45,513 nt of DNA from Oscillospiraceae bacterium. Lineage in GTDB: Bacteria; Bacillota; Clostridia; Oscillospirales; Ruminococcaceae. The notes under the pieces were generated by a model that searched no databases, was not told where the DNA came from, and saw only the letters and a list, made by a program, of their open reading frames with translations. The stretch is from assembly GCA_024684395.1 (NCBI GenBank), contig JAIKWY010000216.1, positions 1 to 45,513 of the forward strand. The letters are read 5' to 3'. Of the stretch, positions 1-9,085 are shown one piece after another. How positions within the stretch are numbered: position 1 is the stretch's first letter; each line of letters begins with the position of its first letter. The translations under genes and the position numbers were made by a program.

Positions 1-344
<344 letters not shown>

Positions 345-563
345 GTTGTATCTCCAAACCAGTTTTACCCGGTTTAAAAATCTGCTCATTGCGAATCGCT
401 CGCAATTACTGTTCGTGTTTTATAGTCTTGTCTGACTTCTCATATTGATTCCAAAGAATCAACAAGGATTCCAGTTTTTCTTGCCTTTTCTTGTATTGTT
501 CAGTTTTCAAGATGCAGCGTCTTTGGCTTGTTTGCGTTGTTTTTAGCGCTCTCGCCTGACGAC
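345..563 (-). other. rRNA operon leader
   Basis: Transcribed spacer between the rRNA promoter and the 16S 5' end. It is AT-richer than the genes around it and shows no open frame with a ribosome binding site. The stretch CTTGAAAACTGAAC (minus strand, about 500-513) resembles the leader segments found before Firmicute 16S genes, which may take part in antitermination or RNase III processing. The role is inferred. Confidence 0.6.
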
Positions 564-569
564 TTATTT

Positions 570-598
570 ATTATACCACATGATTTTGCATTTGTCAA
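570..598 (-). promoter_or_regulatory. rRNA operon promoter, full consensus
   Basis: On the minus strand TTGACA (593-598) and TATAAT (570-575) are separated by exactly 17 bases, with an extended -10 (TGG before TATAAT). Upstream (599-620) lies an A/T-tract region that could act as an UP element. Transcription should start near 563. A perfect sigma-A promoter is expected for an rRNA operon. Confidence 0.9.
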
Positions 599-693
599 CG
601 CTTTTTTTCAAAAAATTTCCGATTTGTTAAATGTAACCACTTTTGCACTTTCTTCACAGTAGCCGTTTGCACTTTCTGCTGCAAGAAATGCCA

Positions 694-728
694 AAAACAG
701 CGGCACCCCGCCGTCAGGGTGCCGCTAT
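694..728 (-). terminator. terminator of the arginine operon
   Basis: A 10-bp perfect stem, AGCGGCACCC (699-708) with GGGTGCCGCT (717-726), loop of 8, followed on the minus strand by GTTTTTGG. It sits 15 bases after the argF stop and separates the operon from the rRNA promoter downstream. Confidence 0.85.
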
Positions 729-742
729 ACTATTATATAGAA

Positions 743-1657
743 TTACTCCGCATCGGGCATCATGAGCTTGACCATGACTGCCTTCTGTGCGTGCAGGCGG
801 TTCTCTGCCTCGTCAAAGATCTCGGCAGCGTGTGCTTCAAAGACCTTGGTCGTGATCTCTTCCTCACGATGTGCCGGCAGGCAGTGCAGTACCATTGCGT
901 CTGCGTGTGCCGCTGCCATCACGTCGTCGTTGATCTGGTAGCCCTTGAACGCCTTCTTGCGCTTCTCGATCTCTGCCTCCATGCCCATAGAAGACCATAC
1001 GTCCGTGATGAGCACGTCTGCGTTGGCAGCAGCCTCGAGCGGCGAATCGGTGATGGAGAAGCAGTCATAACCCTTGGTGAACTCCATGACCTGCGGATCC
1101 GGATGGTAATCCTTCGGGCATGCTACAGCGACTTCCATGCCCACCTTCAGACCGCCTACGATCAGAGAGTTCGCCATGTTGTTGCCGTCGCCGATGTAGC
1201 ACATCTTCAGACCGTCAAACGTGTCCTTATACTCCCGGATGGTCAGCAGGTCAGCAAGCACCTGGCAGGGATGGCAGAAGTCGGTCAGACCGTTGATGAC
1301 CGGGATAGAGCCATATTCAGCCAGATCCTCCACTTCCTTCTGCGCAAACGTGCGGATCATGATGCCGTCCAGGTAGCGGGACAGTACCCGTGCGGTATCC
1401 TGTACAGGCTCGCCTCTGCCGATCTGGAGGTCGTTTGCAGAGAGGAACAGCGGATAACCGCCGAGCTGGTACATGCCGGTCTCAAACGAAACTCTCGTCC
1501 GTGTAGATGCCTTCTGGAAGATCATGCCGAGCGTCTTGCCCTGTAAGATCGGGTGCGGGATGTTGTGCTTGGTCTGGTACTTGAGCTTGTCTGCCAGATC
1601 AAGGATGTCAAAAATTTCCTGCTGGCTCAGATCCAGCATTTTCAGTAAATGATTCAT
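743..1657 (-). CDS. argF: ornithine carbamoyltransferase
   Basis: Joins ornithine and carbamoyl phosphate to give citrulline, in the cytoplasm; the gene is the last of the arginine operon. The 304-residue length is usual. The carbamoyl-phosphate loop STRTR is at residues 51-55, HPCQ at 129-132, and the ornithine-side motif HCLPAHR begins at 258. I place the start at the ATG at 1657 because AGGAGG lies 8 bases before it; an in-frame ATG at 1663 is only 2 bases from the same site and is unlikely. It follows the LURP-one-like gene by 18 bases and ends in a strong hairpin. STRTR and HCLP together separate it from aspartate carbamoyltransferase. Confidence 0.96.
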   Translation of the reverse strand: MNHLLKMLDLSQQEIFDILDLADKLKYQTKHNIPHPILQGKTLGMIFQKASTRTRVSFETGMYQLGGYPLFLSANDLQIGRGEPVQDTARVLSRYLDGIMIRTFAQKEVEDLAEYGSIPVINGLTDFCHPCQVLADLLTIREYKDTFDGLKMCYIGDGNNMANSLIVGGLKVGMEVAVACPKDYHPDPQVMEFTKGYDCFSITDSPLEAAANADVLITDVWSSMGMEAEIEKRKKAFKGYQINDDVMAAAHADAMVLHCLPAHREEEITTKVFEAHAAEIFDEAENRLHAQKAVMVKLMMPDAE

Positions 1658-1675
1658 TCTCATATCCTCCTCTGA

Positions 1676-2140
1676 TTATCCGTTAAAACACTTATCCGCC
1701 ACAACTGCAAACAGCGGTATAAAATCATCAAATTTCTTATCCTCTACGATCAGACGGTACATCGGCTCGCCGTTCGCCTGCTTCTCTGTCTTGAGCGAAC
1801 CGATGACTTCATCGCCCTTTGTCAGCGTGAGATCATTCCAGTTCTTTCCCTTGAACATATACTCGCCGCCGGGACCGCTGAACGTGATGGTCGGATCGAC
1901 ATAGAGGGATTTGCATGTCGCATCCATAAAATGTGCCTCGTTGAATGTGATGTCGAACGCCGGCTTCTTGCCGCTCGCCGTCCGCACCATCGAATAGAGC
2001 ACATAGCCGCTTGCATCGTGTAGCGTGGTGATGGGATTACCGATCAGCTTTCGCTTTTTATTCACGGTGTAGATTTTTCTGTCCTTCTCATCGGTCACGG
2101 CGTATTTACCAGACCCCTTGGGAATGACGATCAGTTCCAT
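1676..2140 (-). CDS. small protein, possibly LURP-one/Tubby-C-like fold
   Basis: A 154-residue protein with no signal peptide or membrane segment. It alternates short strands and turns (GSGKYAVTDEKDRKIYTV, GYVLYSMVR, KKPAFDITF), which recalls the LURP-one-related / Tubby-C beta-barrel family in which a strand-turn unit repeats; this is a weak resemblance and the function is unknown. The ATG at 2140 is chosen because GGAGG lies 6 bases upstream inside the end of argD, leaving one base between the argD stop and this start. That tight coupling means it is made with ArgD and ArgF. Nothing ties it biochemically to arginine synthesis. Confidence 0.8.
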   Translation of the reverse strand: MELIVIPKGSGKYAVTDEKDRKIYTVNKKRKLIGNPITTLHDASGYVLYSMVRTASGKKPAFDITFNEAHFMDATCKSLYVDPTITFSGPGGEYMFKGKNWNDLTLTKGDEVIGSLKTEKQANGEPMYRLIVEDKKFDDFIPLFAVVADKCFNG

Positions 2141-2141
2141 A

Positions 2142-3308
2142 TTATCCCTCCAATACCTCGCAGAGAATGGCGGCACCTGCCTTTAGCTCATCCCACGAGA
2201 TGGTCAGCGGCGGGAGCAGTCTTACACGATCCTTTGCCGTCAGGACAAGCAATCCCTTATCCAGACAAGCCTTCAATACATCCGGTGCTTTTTTCGTCCT
2301 GAGAGATATTCCGATCATCAGACCAAGTCCTGTAACAGCCTCCACCTCTCCAAGGGCTGACAGTTTTTCACGGAGCCATGCGCTTTTCTCACGGATCTCC
2401 TCCATCTTTCCGGGTGCTGCAAGGGTGTTGAGCACCTGAGTGGCACCGGCGCATACCACCGGGTTGCCGCCGAATGTCGAGCCGTGGGCACCCTTGCCCA
2501 GGACATCTGCGCATTTTGCATTGGCAAGGCATGCACCGATCGGCAGACCGCCGCCAAGACCCTTGGCTGCTGTTGTCACATCCGCCTTCACACCGAACTG
2601 CTCGCCGGCAAACAGTGTGCCCGTTCTGCCGATGCCGGTCTGAACTTCATCGGCGATCATGATGATGTCCTTCTCGTCGCAGATCTTCCGGATCTCGTCC
2701 ACGAAGCTCTGCTCCAGCGCCATGACGCCGCCCTCGCCCTGCACGTACTCGATCATGATGCCGCAGACGGTATCATCGAGCTTATCATGCAGATCGGCAA
2801 TGTCATTCGCCTTGGCATACCGGAAACCCTCTGTAAACGGGAAGAAGTAGTTGTGGAACACGTCCTGCCCCGTTGCGGAAAGGGTCGTGATCGTCCGTCC
2901 GTGGAAGGAATTGACCAGCGTGATGATGGTCTGGCGTCCCTTCCCGTACTTGTCAAAGCTGTACTTTCTGGCGATCTTGATGGCGCACTCATTTGCTTCT
3001 GCGCCGCTGTTGCCGAAGAACAGCTTGGAATAACCGCTCATATTGCAGAGCTTCTCGGCAAGATCTGCCTGCGGCTGGTGGTAGAACAGGTTCGAGGTAT
3101 GCTGCACCTTCCGTACCTGCGCACAAACCGCATCCGCCCACGCCGGATCACAGAATCCGAGCGAGGAGGTGCCGATGCCGCTGCCGAAATCAATATAACT
3201 CTTGCCCTCGGCATCCTGGATCGTTGCGCCGCTGCCGTGGTCAAGCACCACATCGCTTCTGCCGTAAGTCCCCATGATGTGGGCGTTCGTCTGTTCAATT
3301 GTATTCAT
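2142..3308 (-). CDS. argD: acetylornithine aminotransferase
   Basis: PLP-dependent class III aminotransferase that converts N-acetylglutamate semialdehyde to N-acetylornithine. The 388-residue protein has FGNSGAEANE (98-107) for phosphate binding, IADEVQTG with Asp220 for the pyridine nitrogen, and the Schiff-base lysine Lys249 in TTAAKGLGGG. The ATG at 3308 is preferred over an in-frame GTG at 3323 because GAAGGG sits 7 bases before it. It lies 46 bases after the DUF3592-like gene in the arginine operon. Related aminotransferases (4-aminobutyrate, succinylornithine) share these motifs; the neighbours argB, argC and argF settle the assignment. Confidence 0.95.
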   Translation of the reverse strand: MNTIEQTNAHIMGTYGRSDVVLDHGSGATIQDAEGKSYIDFGSGIGTSSLGFCDPAWADAVCAQVRKVQHTSNLFYHQPQADLAEKLCNMSGYSKLFFGNSGAEANECAIKIARKYSFDKYGKGRQTIITLVNSFHGRTITTLSATGQDVFHNYFFPFTEGFRYAKANDIADLHDKLDDTVCGIMIEYVQGEGGVMALEQSFVDEIRKICDEKDIIMIADEVQTGIGRTGTLFAGEQFGVKADVTTAAKGLGGGLPIGACLANAKCADVLGKGAHGSTFGGNPVVCAGATQVLNTLAAPGKMEEIREKSAWLREKLSALGEVEAVTGLGLMIGISLRTKKAPDVLKACLDKGLLVLTAKDRVRLLPPLTISWDELKAGAAILCEVLEG

Positions 3309-3354
3309 CAGAATACCCTTCACTTTCTGTATGGTATTTGCAGCAGGTGCTGCG

Positions 3355-3768
3355 TTAATTCAAGTAATCCTGTACCCACAGCGCAGCCCCGGCGATCAGT
3401 GTACCGATGCCGATCGTCAGCAGGATGCACTTTCTCAGGTGTGTATCCGGATTCATGACGAACAGATCGGGCTGCTGTGTATTATAGGTGATGTCTACCG
3501 CATCGCCAAGATGATAGTTGTACTGCCACTCCGGCACATAATTCCGGCTTGCGGAAGTGATCTCGCCGCCCGGTGTCTGATAGCGGACAACGGGTGCAAA
3601 GGCAAGGATCTCGTTGCCGTGGCGATAGATCTTCTGGGTGCGGGTGCCGACCACTTCGCCCTGTGCAGCAGCGGGATGGTCGATTTTGCCCCGGCGCCCC
3701 GGCACGAATGCCAGGATGATGCAGAGCACTGCGATCACCGCCGGCACAAGCCGTATCAGCCAGATCAT
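3355..3768 (-). CDS. DUF3592-like membrane protein
   Basis: A 137-residue protein with a hydrophobic N-terminal segment (about 3-23), a polar middle, and a C-terminal hydrophobic segment (about 113-132). The middle part (VVRYQTPGGEITSAS, then a Gly-Asp-x-Val followed by Tyr-Asn-Thr and a DLFV-like end) follows the DUF3592 pattern: a short beta domain between two membrane helices. Function of the family is not established. Its ATG overlaps the argB stop by four bases (ATGA, 3765-3768), so it is translationally coupled to argB. It is one of four apparently unrelated genes inside the arginine operon. Confidence 0.85.
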   Translation of the reverse strand: MIWLIRLVPAVIAVLCIILAFVPGRRGKIDHPAAAQGEVVGTRTQKIYRHGNEILAFAPVVRYQTPGGEITSASRNYVPEWQYNYHLGDAVDITYNTQQPDLFVMNPDTHLRKCILLTIGIGTLIAGAALWVQDYLN

Positions 3769-4640
3769 CGGAACATCGTACCGATGCCCTCGTTGGAGAG
3801 GATCTCAATGAGGATGGAGTGCGGCACTCTGCCGTCGATGATGACGGTCTTCTTCACGCCTCGTCGCACTGCCTCCACGCAGCAGTCGATCTTCGGGATC
3901 ATGCCGCCGGAGATGATGCCACGGCGCTTCATGAACGGCACCTCGCTGACATTGACCTCCTGGATGAGGGTGGACGGATCGTCCTTGTCACGCAGAAGAC
4001 CGGCAATGTCGGTCATGAGGATGAGGTTCTCGGCGCCCAGCTCCGCTGCGATGCGGGCTGCTGCCGTATCGGCATTGACATTATATGCCTGACCGTTGGC
4101 ATCGCTTGCCACGGTGGCGATGACAGGGATCACGCCGTTGTCGAGCGCATCCCGGATAGGCTTGGCATTGACCTTGGTGATATTGCCCACAAAGCCCAGA
4201 TCCTCGTTGTTCGGACCGTAGGCACGCTCTGCGGTGAGCATCTGCTCATCGAGACCGCACATGCCGATGGCTGTACCGCCGTTGAGCCCCAGCAAGGAGA
4301 CGAGCTCCTTGTTGACCTTGCCGGCGAGCACCATCTTGACCACGTCCACGGTGGCTTCGTCTGTATAGCGCAGACCGCCGATGAACTTGCTCTCGATGTT
4401 CAGGCGCTTCAGCATATCACTGATCTCCGGACCGCCGCCGTGTACGAGCACGACCTTGATGCCGACGAGCGTCAGGAGCACCATATCGCTCATGACTGCC
4501 TGCTTGAGCTCCTCATTTGTCATGGCGTTGCCGCCGTATTTGATGACAACGATCTTGTCATGGTATTTCTGGATGTACGGAAGTGCGTCGTTCAGTACCT
4601 TGGAGCGCACCTCATTGGAGATCTGCATCCCGCTCAATTT
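3765..4640 (-). CDS. argB: acetylglutamate kinase
   Basis: Phosphorylates N-acetylglutamate, the second step of arginine synthesis. The amino-acid-kinase signatures are present: KYGGNAM near the N-terminus, VHGGGPEI for the phosphate loop, and IPVIATVASD further on. This form is often feedback-inhibited by arginine. The start is uncertain. A TTG at 4640 lies 8 bases after AAGGAG and is my choice (291 residues); a TTG at 4646 is too close to that site, and an ATG at 4628 has no clear site. It follows argJ by 18 bases. Confidence 0.94.
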   Translation of the reverse strand, partial: KLSGMQISNEVRSKVLNDALPYIQKYHDKIVVIKYGGNAMTNEELKQAVMSDMVLLTLVGIKVVLVHGGGPEISDMLKRLNIESKFIGGLRYTDEATVDVVKMVLAGKVNKELVSLLGLNGGTAIGMCGLDEQMLTAERAYGPNNEDLGFVGNITKVNAKPIRDALDNGVIPVIATVASDANGQAYNVNADTAAARIAAELGAENLILMTDIAGLLRDKDDPSTLIQEVNVSEVPFMKRRGIISGGMIPKIDCCVEAVRRGVKKTVIIDGRVPHSILIEILSNEGIGTMFR

Positions 4641-4658
4641 CAACACTCCTTCACTCTG

Positions 4659-5903
4659 TCAGGAACGGTAATCGCCGTTGATCCGGACATAATCATACGT
4701 CAGGTCGCAGCCCCATGCCACAGCACTGCCGGGACCCTTGCCGATGGTCACATGCACGAAGATCTCCTCCTCGCCGAGGATGACCTTTGCCTCCTCCTCG
4801 GAGAACGGCACACCTGCGCCCTTTTTGCAGACCTGGATGGTGCCCTTTGCAGAGCCGAGGCTCACATCGACCTTCTTGATATTGAACTCTGCCGGTGCAT
4901 AACCCACCGCACAGAGGATCCGTCCCCAGTTGGCGTCCTCGCCGAAGATCGCCGCCTTGAACAGGCTCGATGTGATGACGGACTTGGCAACGATCTCTGC
5001 CGTCTTGTCATCCTCGGCGCCTTCACACAGGCACTCGATCAGCTTGGTAGCGCCCTCGCCGTCTCTTGCCATCTTCCGGGCAAGGTTCATCAGCACGGCA
5101 TACAGCGCATCCTTGAAGACCTCGTAGTCCTCCTCATTGGTGACGATCGGGGCATTGCCCGCTTCACCGTTCGCCATGACACATACCATATCGTTGGTGG
5201 AGGTATCGCCGTCCACGCTGACACGGTTCAGTGTCACAAAGACCACCTCACGCAGCGCCGCTGCCAGCAGATCGTGGTCGATGGCACAGTCAGTCGTCAG
5301 GAAGGTCAGCGTTGTTGCCATGTTCGGATGGATCATGCCGCTGCCTTTGAGCATACCGCCGAGCCGGCAGGTCTTGCCGCCTGCGGTGAACTCCACAGCG
5401 ACCTCCTTCGGCTGGGTATCGGTCGTCATGATGGCGTTGACAGCTGCCGCATTGCCGGTCTCGGAAAGGCTCTCTGCCAGTGCCGGGACTGCCTTCTCGA
5501 TCGGCTCGATCGGGAGCGGCTGACCGATGACGCCGGTGGATGCCACGATGATGTCCTCCGGGTGCAGGTCAAGCGCCTTTGCGGCATATTCGCACATCAG
5601 GTTTGCCTTTTCCTCGCCGTCCGCATTGCAGGTGTTGGCATTGACGGAATTGACAATGACAGCCTGTGCCTGACCGTTGCGCAGATGGCGTCTGGTCACG
5701 ATGATCGGCGCACCCTGCACCTTGTTGGTCGTGTACATCGCCGCTGCCGTGCAGGGCTTGACGGAGCAGATCATTGCCAGATCATTCTTGTTCGGGTCGC
5801 TGCCGGGTTTCAGACCGGCATGGATGCCGCCCGCCTTGAAGCCCTGAGCGGCGCAGACACCGCCCTCTACAAAGGCATAGCCTTTAAACTTCTTATTTTT
5901 CAA
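4659..5903 (-). CDS. argJ: bifunctional ornithine acetyltransferase / N-acetylglutamate synthase
   Basis: Transfers the acetyl group from N-acetylornithine to glutamate, recycling acetyl groups; bifunctional members also use acetyl-CoA, which fits the absence of argA here. The 414-residue precursor contains the self-cleavage site HPNMATT; cleavage is expected between Ala196 and Thr197, with Thr197 becoming the catalytic N-terminus of the beta chain. Start: TTG at 5903, 8 bases after AGAGG; a GTG at 5939 would overlap the argC stop and has no site. The gene begins 32 bases after argC. Whether it is mono- or bifunctional cannot be read from sequence alone. Confidence 0.94.
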   Translation of the reverse strand: MKNKKFKGYAFVEGGVCAAQGFKAGGIHAGLKPGSDPNKNDLAMICSVKPCTAAAMYTTNKVQGAPIIVTRRHLRNGQAQAVIVNSVNANTCNADGEEKANLMCEYAAKALDLHPEDIIVASTGVIGQPLPIEPIEKAVPALAESLSETGNAAAVNAIMTTDTQPKEVAVEFTAGGKTCRLGGMLKGSGMIHPNMATTLTFLTTDCAIDHDLLAAALREVVFVTLNRVSVDGDTSTNDMVCVMANGEAGNAPIVTNEEDYEVFKDALYAVLMNLARKMARDGEGATKLIECLCEGAEDDKTAEIVAKSVITSSLFKAAIFGEDANWGRILCAVGYAPAEFNIKKVDVSLGSAKGTIQVCKKGAGVPFSEEEAKVILGEEEIFVHVTIGKGPGSAVAWGCDLTYDYVRINGDYRS

Positions 5904-5935
5904 TGTAAACACCTCTGTTATGCATGATGAACGGC

Positions 5936-6883
5936 TCACACAAGACCCGTTGTCTCATCAATGCCCATCATAATATTCAGATTCTGTACGGCAGCGCCGG
6001 AAGCGCCCTTGCCGAGATTGTCGAGCCGTGCGCAGAGCAGCATCTGGTCGTCGTTGCCGAAGGTGAAGATCTCGAGCTTGTTCTGTCCGGACAGCGTGTT
6101 CGATGCCAGGAAGAACTTGCCCTGTTCCTCGGGGAGCATCACGGGATTCACCGTCACGAGCTTGGCGCCCTCATAATGCGCCTGATACGCTGCATTGACC
6201 TCTGCCAAGGTCGGCTTCTTATCCAGCATTCTTGTCTGGAGCGGTACGGAAACGACCATGCCGCTGTAATAATCGCATACGATCGGGTTGAACATCGGCT
6301 TTTCGCTCAGACCCGAGAAAAGCTGCATCTCCGGGAGATGCTTGTGCGACTGGGAAAGCGCATACTGACGGGGAGAATTGAACTCCTCCGGCTTGTCCTC
6401 GCCCTCATAGATGGCGATGGCGCCCTTCCCTGCGCCGCTGTAGCCGGAAGTCGCATACGCAAATACCGGGAAATCCGCCGGGATCAAGCCTGCACTCACG
6501 AGCGGACGCAGCAGCGATACAAAACCGCTGGCATAGCAGCCCGGAACGGCAACTCTGTCGGAGCCGATGATCTTCTCACGGAAGTCAGCGCCCAGCTCCG
6601 GGAAGCCGTATGCCCATGCCGGGTTGGTACGGTGTGCCGTGGAAGCGTCGAGGATGCGGGTCTTCGTGCCCTTTGCAAGCTCGACCGCTTCGATGGATGC
6701 CGCATCCGGCAGACACAGGAAGGTGAAATCCGCCTGTGCCATCATCGCACGGCGGGCGTCGTTGTTGTGGCGGTCGGCATCGGCGATCTTCAGCAGCTCG
6801 ATGTCGTTTCTGCCGTTCAGGCGGTCAATGATCTTCAGACCGGTCGTACCTGCCTGACCATCTACATATACTTTAACGGACAT
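5936..6883 (-). CDS. argC: N-acetyl-gamma-glutamyl-phosphate reductase, short (type 2) form
   Basis: NADPH-dependent reduction of N-acetylglutamyl phosphate to the semialdehyde. At 315 residues it matches the shorter type-2 class rather than the usual ~345-residue form. The nucleotide-binding motif GQAGTTG is at 9-15 and the catalytic cysteine is Cys116 in AVPGCYASG. The open frame continues upstream, but the ATG at 6883 has AAGGAGG 5 bases before it and starts at the conserved VYVDGQAGTTG segment. It follows the 71-residue membrane protein by 10 bases. Confidence 0.95.
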   Translation of the reverse strand: MSVKVYVDGQAGTTGLKIIDRLNGRNDIELLKIADADRHNNDARRAMMAQADFTFLCLPDAASIEAVELAKGTKTRILDASTAHRTNPAWAYGFPELGADFREKIIGSDRVAVPGCYASGFVSLLRPLVSAGLIPADFPVFAYATSGYSGAGKGAIAIYEGEDKPEEFNSPRQYALSQSHKHLPEMQLFSGLSEKPMFNPIVCDYYSGMVVSVPLQTRMLDKKPTLAEVNAAYQAHYEGAKLVTVNPVMLPEEQGKFFLASNTLSGQNKLEIFTFGNDDQMLLCARLDNLGKGASGAAVQNLNIMMGIDETTGLV

Positions 6884-6893
6884 AGTGTCCTCC

Positions 6894-7109
6894 TTATGAT
6901 TTATCGTCTTCATCATCCTCGATCGGTTCCCTCGGACATTTCCACCCGCTATAGGCGAGACATGCCACCAGGCAGAAGATGCCCCAGCCCAGCGAGACAT
7001 AGTAGTTGTTGATGAAGATCCCGATGAGGATCTCCCCGATGAACCAGATCAGCACGGAAAGAGCCGACAATGCGAGGATGAATTTGATCGCACGCTTTTT
7101 CATGCTCAT
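6894..7109 (-). CDS. small two-helix membrane protein
   Basis: A 71-residue protein: a basic N-terminus (KKRAIK), two hydrophobic segments (about 9-33 and 38-53), and a very acidic end (EDDEDDKS). It overlaps the argH stop by four bases (ATGA, 7106-7109), so it is coupled to argH; an internal ATG at 7103 is also possible. No family recognised. The short loop and charged ends are typical of small inner-membrane proteins, but no role in arginine metabolism can be read from it. Confidence 0.75.
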   Translation of the reverse strand: MSMKKRAIKFILALSALSVLIWFIGEILIGIFINNYYVSLGWGIFCLVACLAYSGWKCPREPIEDDEDDKS

Positions 7110-8506
7110 TCAGCTGGCCAGTCCCACCAGCAAAGCTGTTCGAGCTCATAGCGGATGCCGTCGAGCTGCTCGGCAACTGCCTTCGGGGAAGGTCCGCCGT
7201 AGGAGGAACGTCCCTCCACGCAACGCTCCAGAGAGATGGCATCATAGACATCCTCTGCAAAGAGATCGGTCATCTGCTTGTATGTGTCAAGCGGCAGTGT
7301 TTCGAGCGTCAGCTCCTGCTCGATGCACTTTGCCACGAGCGTACCCGTGATCTTGTAAGCATCCCGGAAGGGCATCCCCTTCTTGACAAGATAATCTGCG
7401 CAGTCGGTCGCATTGATAAAGCCCTTTGCCGCAGCCTTGCGCATGTTCTCCTTCCGGACACGCATGGTCGTCAGCATGGGGATGAACGTCTTGACGCAGA
7501 GCTTCACGTTGTCCACCGCATCGAAAATGGCTTCCTTGTCCTCCTGCATGTCCTTGTTATAGGCAAGCGGGATGCCCTTGAGCATGGAGAGGAGCGTCAT
7601 CAGATCGCCGTTCACTCTGCCGGTCTTTCCACGGATCAGCTCGGTGACATCGGGATTCTTCTTTTGCGGCATGATGGACGAGCCGGTCGCATAGGCATCA
7701 TCCAGCTCGATGAACTTGAACTCCCACGAGCACCAGAGGATGATCTCCTCCGAGAAGCGGGACAGATGGGTCATGATGAGCGACAGCGCACAGCAGAGCT
7801 CCACGCAGAAGTCACGGTCGGAAACGCCGTCGAGGCTGTTTTCCACCGGACGGTCAAACTCCAGGAGCTTCGCCGTCTGCCAGCGGTCGATCGGGTAGGT
7901 CGTACCGGCGAGCGCACCGCAGCCGAGCGGGCATTCGTTCATGCGCTCCTTGGCATCCCGCAGACGCAGGAGGTCACGCCGCAGCATCTGTGCGTATGCC
8001 AGCAGATGATGGGCAAAGGTGACAGGCTGCGCTCTCTGCAAATGCGTATACCCCGGCATGATCGTGTCGGTGTGCTGCTCTGCCATATCGCAGAGCGCCG
8101 TGCAGAGCTTGTGTACCAGCTGTGCGATCTCATCGATCTCGTCACGCAGATACAGCCGGATGTCCAGAGCGACCTGATCGTTGCGGGAACGTGCGGTATG
8201 CAGGCGCTTGCCCGTGCTGCCAAGGCGCTTGGTCAGCTCCGCCTCCACGAACATGTGGATGTCCTCGGCGTTCGGATCAAACTCGAGCGCACCGCTCTGA
8301 AGGTCGGCAAGGATGCCTTTCAGTCCCTTGATGATGGTCTCCGACTCCGCCTTGTCGATCACGCCGCAGTCGCCGAGCATCGTCGCATGTGCGATGCTGC
8401 CCTGGATGTCGTGCGCATACATTCTTGCATCAAAAGCGATCGAGGAATTGAACGCATTGACCGTCTCATCGACCTCTTTTGAAAATCTGCCTGCCCAAAG
8501 TGCCAT
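7106..8506 (-). CDS. argH: argininosuccinate lyase
   Basis: Splits argininosuccinate into arginine and fumarate, the last step of the pathway; acts as a tetramer. At 466 residues it is normal length. It carries HTARSRNDQ (103-111), GYTHLQRAQP (152-161) and the superfamily signature GSSIMPQKKNPD (275-286) with the catalytic loop serine. The start ATG has GGAGG 8 bases upstream. A short hairpin (8539-8565) separates it from the pentapeptide gene. The C-terminus (CWWDWPAE) is unusually Trp-rich. Confidence 0.96.
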   Translation of the reverse strand: MALWAGRFSKEVDETVNAFNSSIAFDARMYAHDIQGSIAHATMLGDCGVIDKAESETIIKGLKGILADLQSGALEFDPNAEDIHMFVEAELTKRLGSTGKRLHTARSRNDQVALDIRLYLRDEIDEIAQLVHKLCTALCDMAEQHTDTIMPGYTHLQRAQPVTFAHHLLAYAQMLRRDLLRLRDAKERMNECPLGCGALAGTTYPIDRWQTAKLLEFDRPVENSLDGVSDRDFCVELCCALSLIMTHLSRFSEEIILWCSWEFKFIELDDAYATGSSIMPQKKNPDVTELIRGKTGRVNGDLMTLLSMLKGIPLAYNKDMQEDKEAIFDAVDNVKLCVKTFIPMLTTMRVRKENMRKAAAKGFINATDCADYLVKKGMPFRDAYKITGTLVAKCIEQELTLETLPLDTYKQMTDLFAEDVYDAISLERCVEGRSSYGGPSPKAVAEQLDGIRYELEQLCWWDWPAE

Positions 8507-8538
8507 AGTACTTCCTCCGGTAATAAAATGACAGCGCC

Positions 8539-8565
8539 GGAGGCTTTGGGAAATCAGAAGCCTCC
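8539..8565 (-). other. intercistronic hairpin in arg operon
   Basis: GGAGGCTT (8539-8546) pairs with AAGCCTCC (8558-8565) between the pentapeptide gene and argH. No T-run follows on the minus strand, so it is more likely an mRNA-stabilising or attenuating hairpin than a terminator. Confidence 0.45.
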
Positions 8566-8582
8566 GTGCTTATCGTCATATA

Positions 8583-9080
8583 TCAGTTATTATGCAGCTG
8601 CTGATAAGCAGCCAAAAGATCCTTGACGGGGATGCCGTCGATCTCCGCATCCGCCCAGTCGCAGACGTTGAACTTCGCACCGCCGAACACACAGTGCTCA
8701 AACACGGAACCGCTCAGGTTCAGATGGGAAAATCCGGCGTTGCTCATATCGAGATGCATGATCTTGGAATCCCGCAGATCCGCATTGGAAAAGATCGCAC
8801 CATGCATATCCATTGCCTGGAACGAGGCGTTTTTCATGCCCATGTTCCGGAACTGCGCATTCTGCATGGAACATTCCTCGATGCGTGTCTGGTCGAAATT
8901 CGAGCCGATCACAGCCACGCAGTACAGGTTGCCGGCGTTAAACACCGCACCGTCCAGATCCACACGCTCAAATACAGCGCCCTTATAGCTTTCGCCGGTG
9001 ATGATCTTGCCGGCATCCTCCTGCTCGGCAGCAGCAGCGGCGTCCGCAGTAGATTTGGTCTTTCTTTTCCGTTCAGCCAT
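8583..9080 (-). CDS. pentapeptide-repeat protein
   Basis: A 165-residue protein whose residues from about 33 to 145 follow the pentapeptide rule A(D/N)LXX with Phe/Leu/Met at the centre position (GAVFER, GAVFNAGNLY, ASFQAMDMHGAIFSNADLRDS, AGFSHLNLSGSVFEH). Such repeats build a right-handed square beta helix. The N-terminus is Lys/Arg- and Ala-rich, the C-terminus a short helix. Some family members mimic DNA and protect gyrase, but many have no known role. It lies 5 bases after argG, with AGAAGGA upstream of its ATG, so it is co-transcribed with argG and argH. The link to arginine synthesis is unknown. Confidence 0.9.
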   Translation of the reverse strand: MAERKRKTKSTADAAAAAEQEDAGKIITGESYKGAVFERVDLDGAVFNAGNLYCVAVIGSNFDQTRIEECSMQNAQFRNMGMKNASFQAMDMHGAIFSNADLRDSKIMHLDMSNAGFSHLNLSGSVFEHCVFGGAKFNVCDWADAEIDGIPVKDLLAAYQQLHNN

Positions 9081-9085
9081 TTCTA

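Noticed and set aside
3819-5927. 702-codon open frame on the plus strand across argB and argJ
   Set aside because: It is a shadow of strongly biased, GC-ending codons in the genes on the minus strand; no ribosome binding site or family motif.
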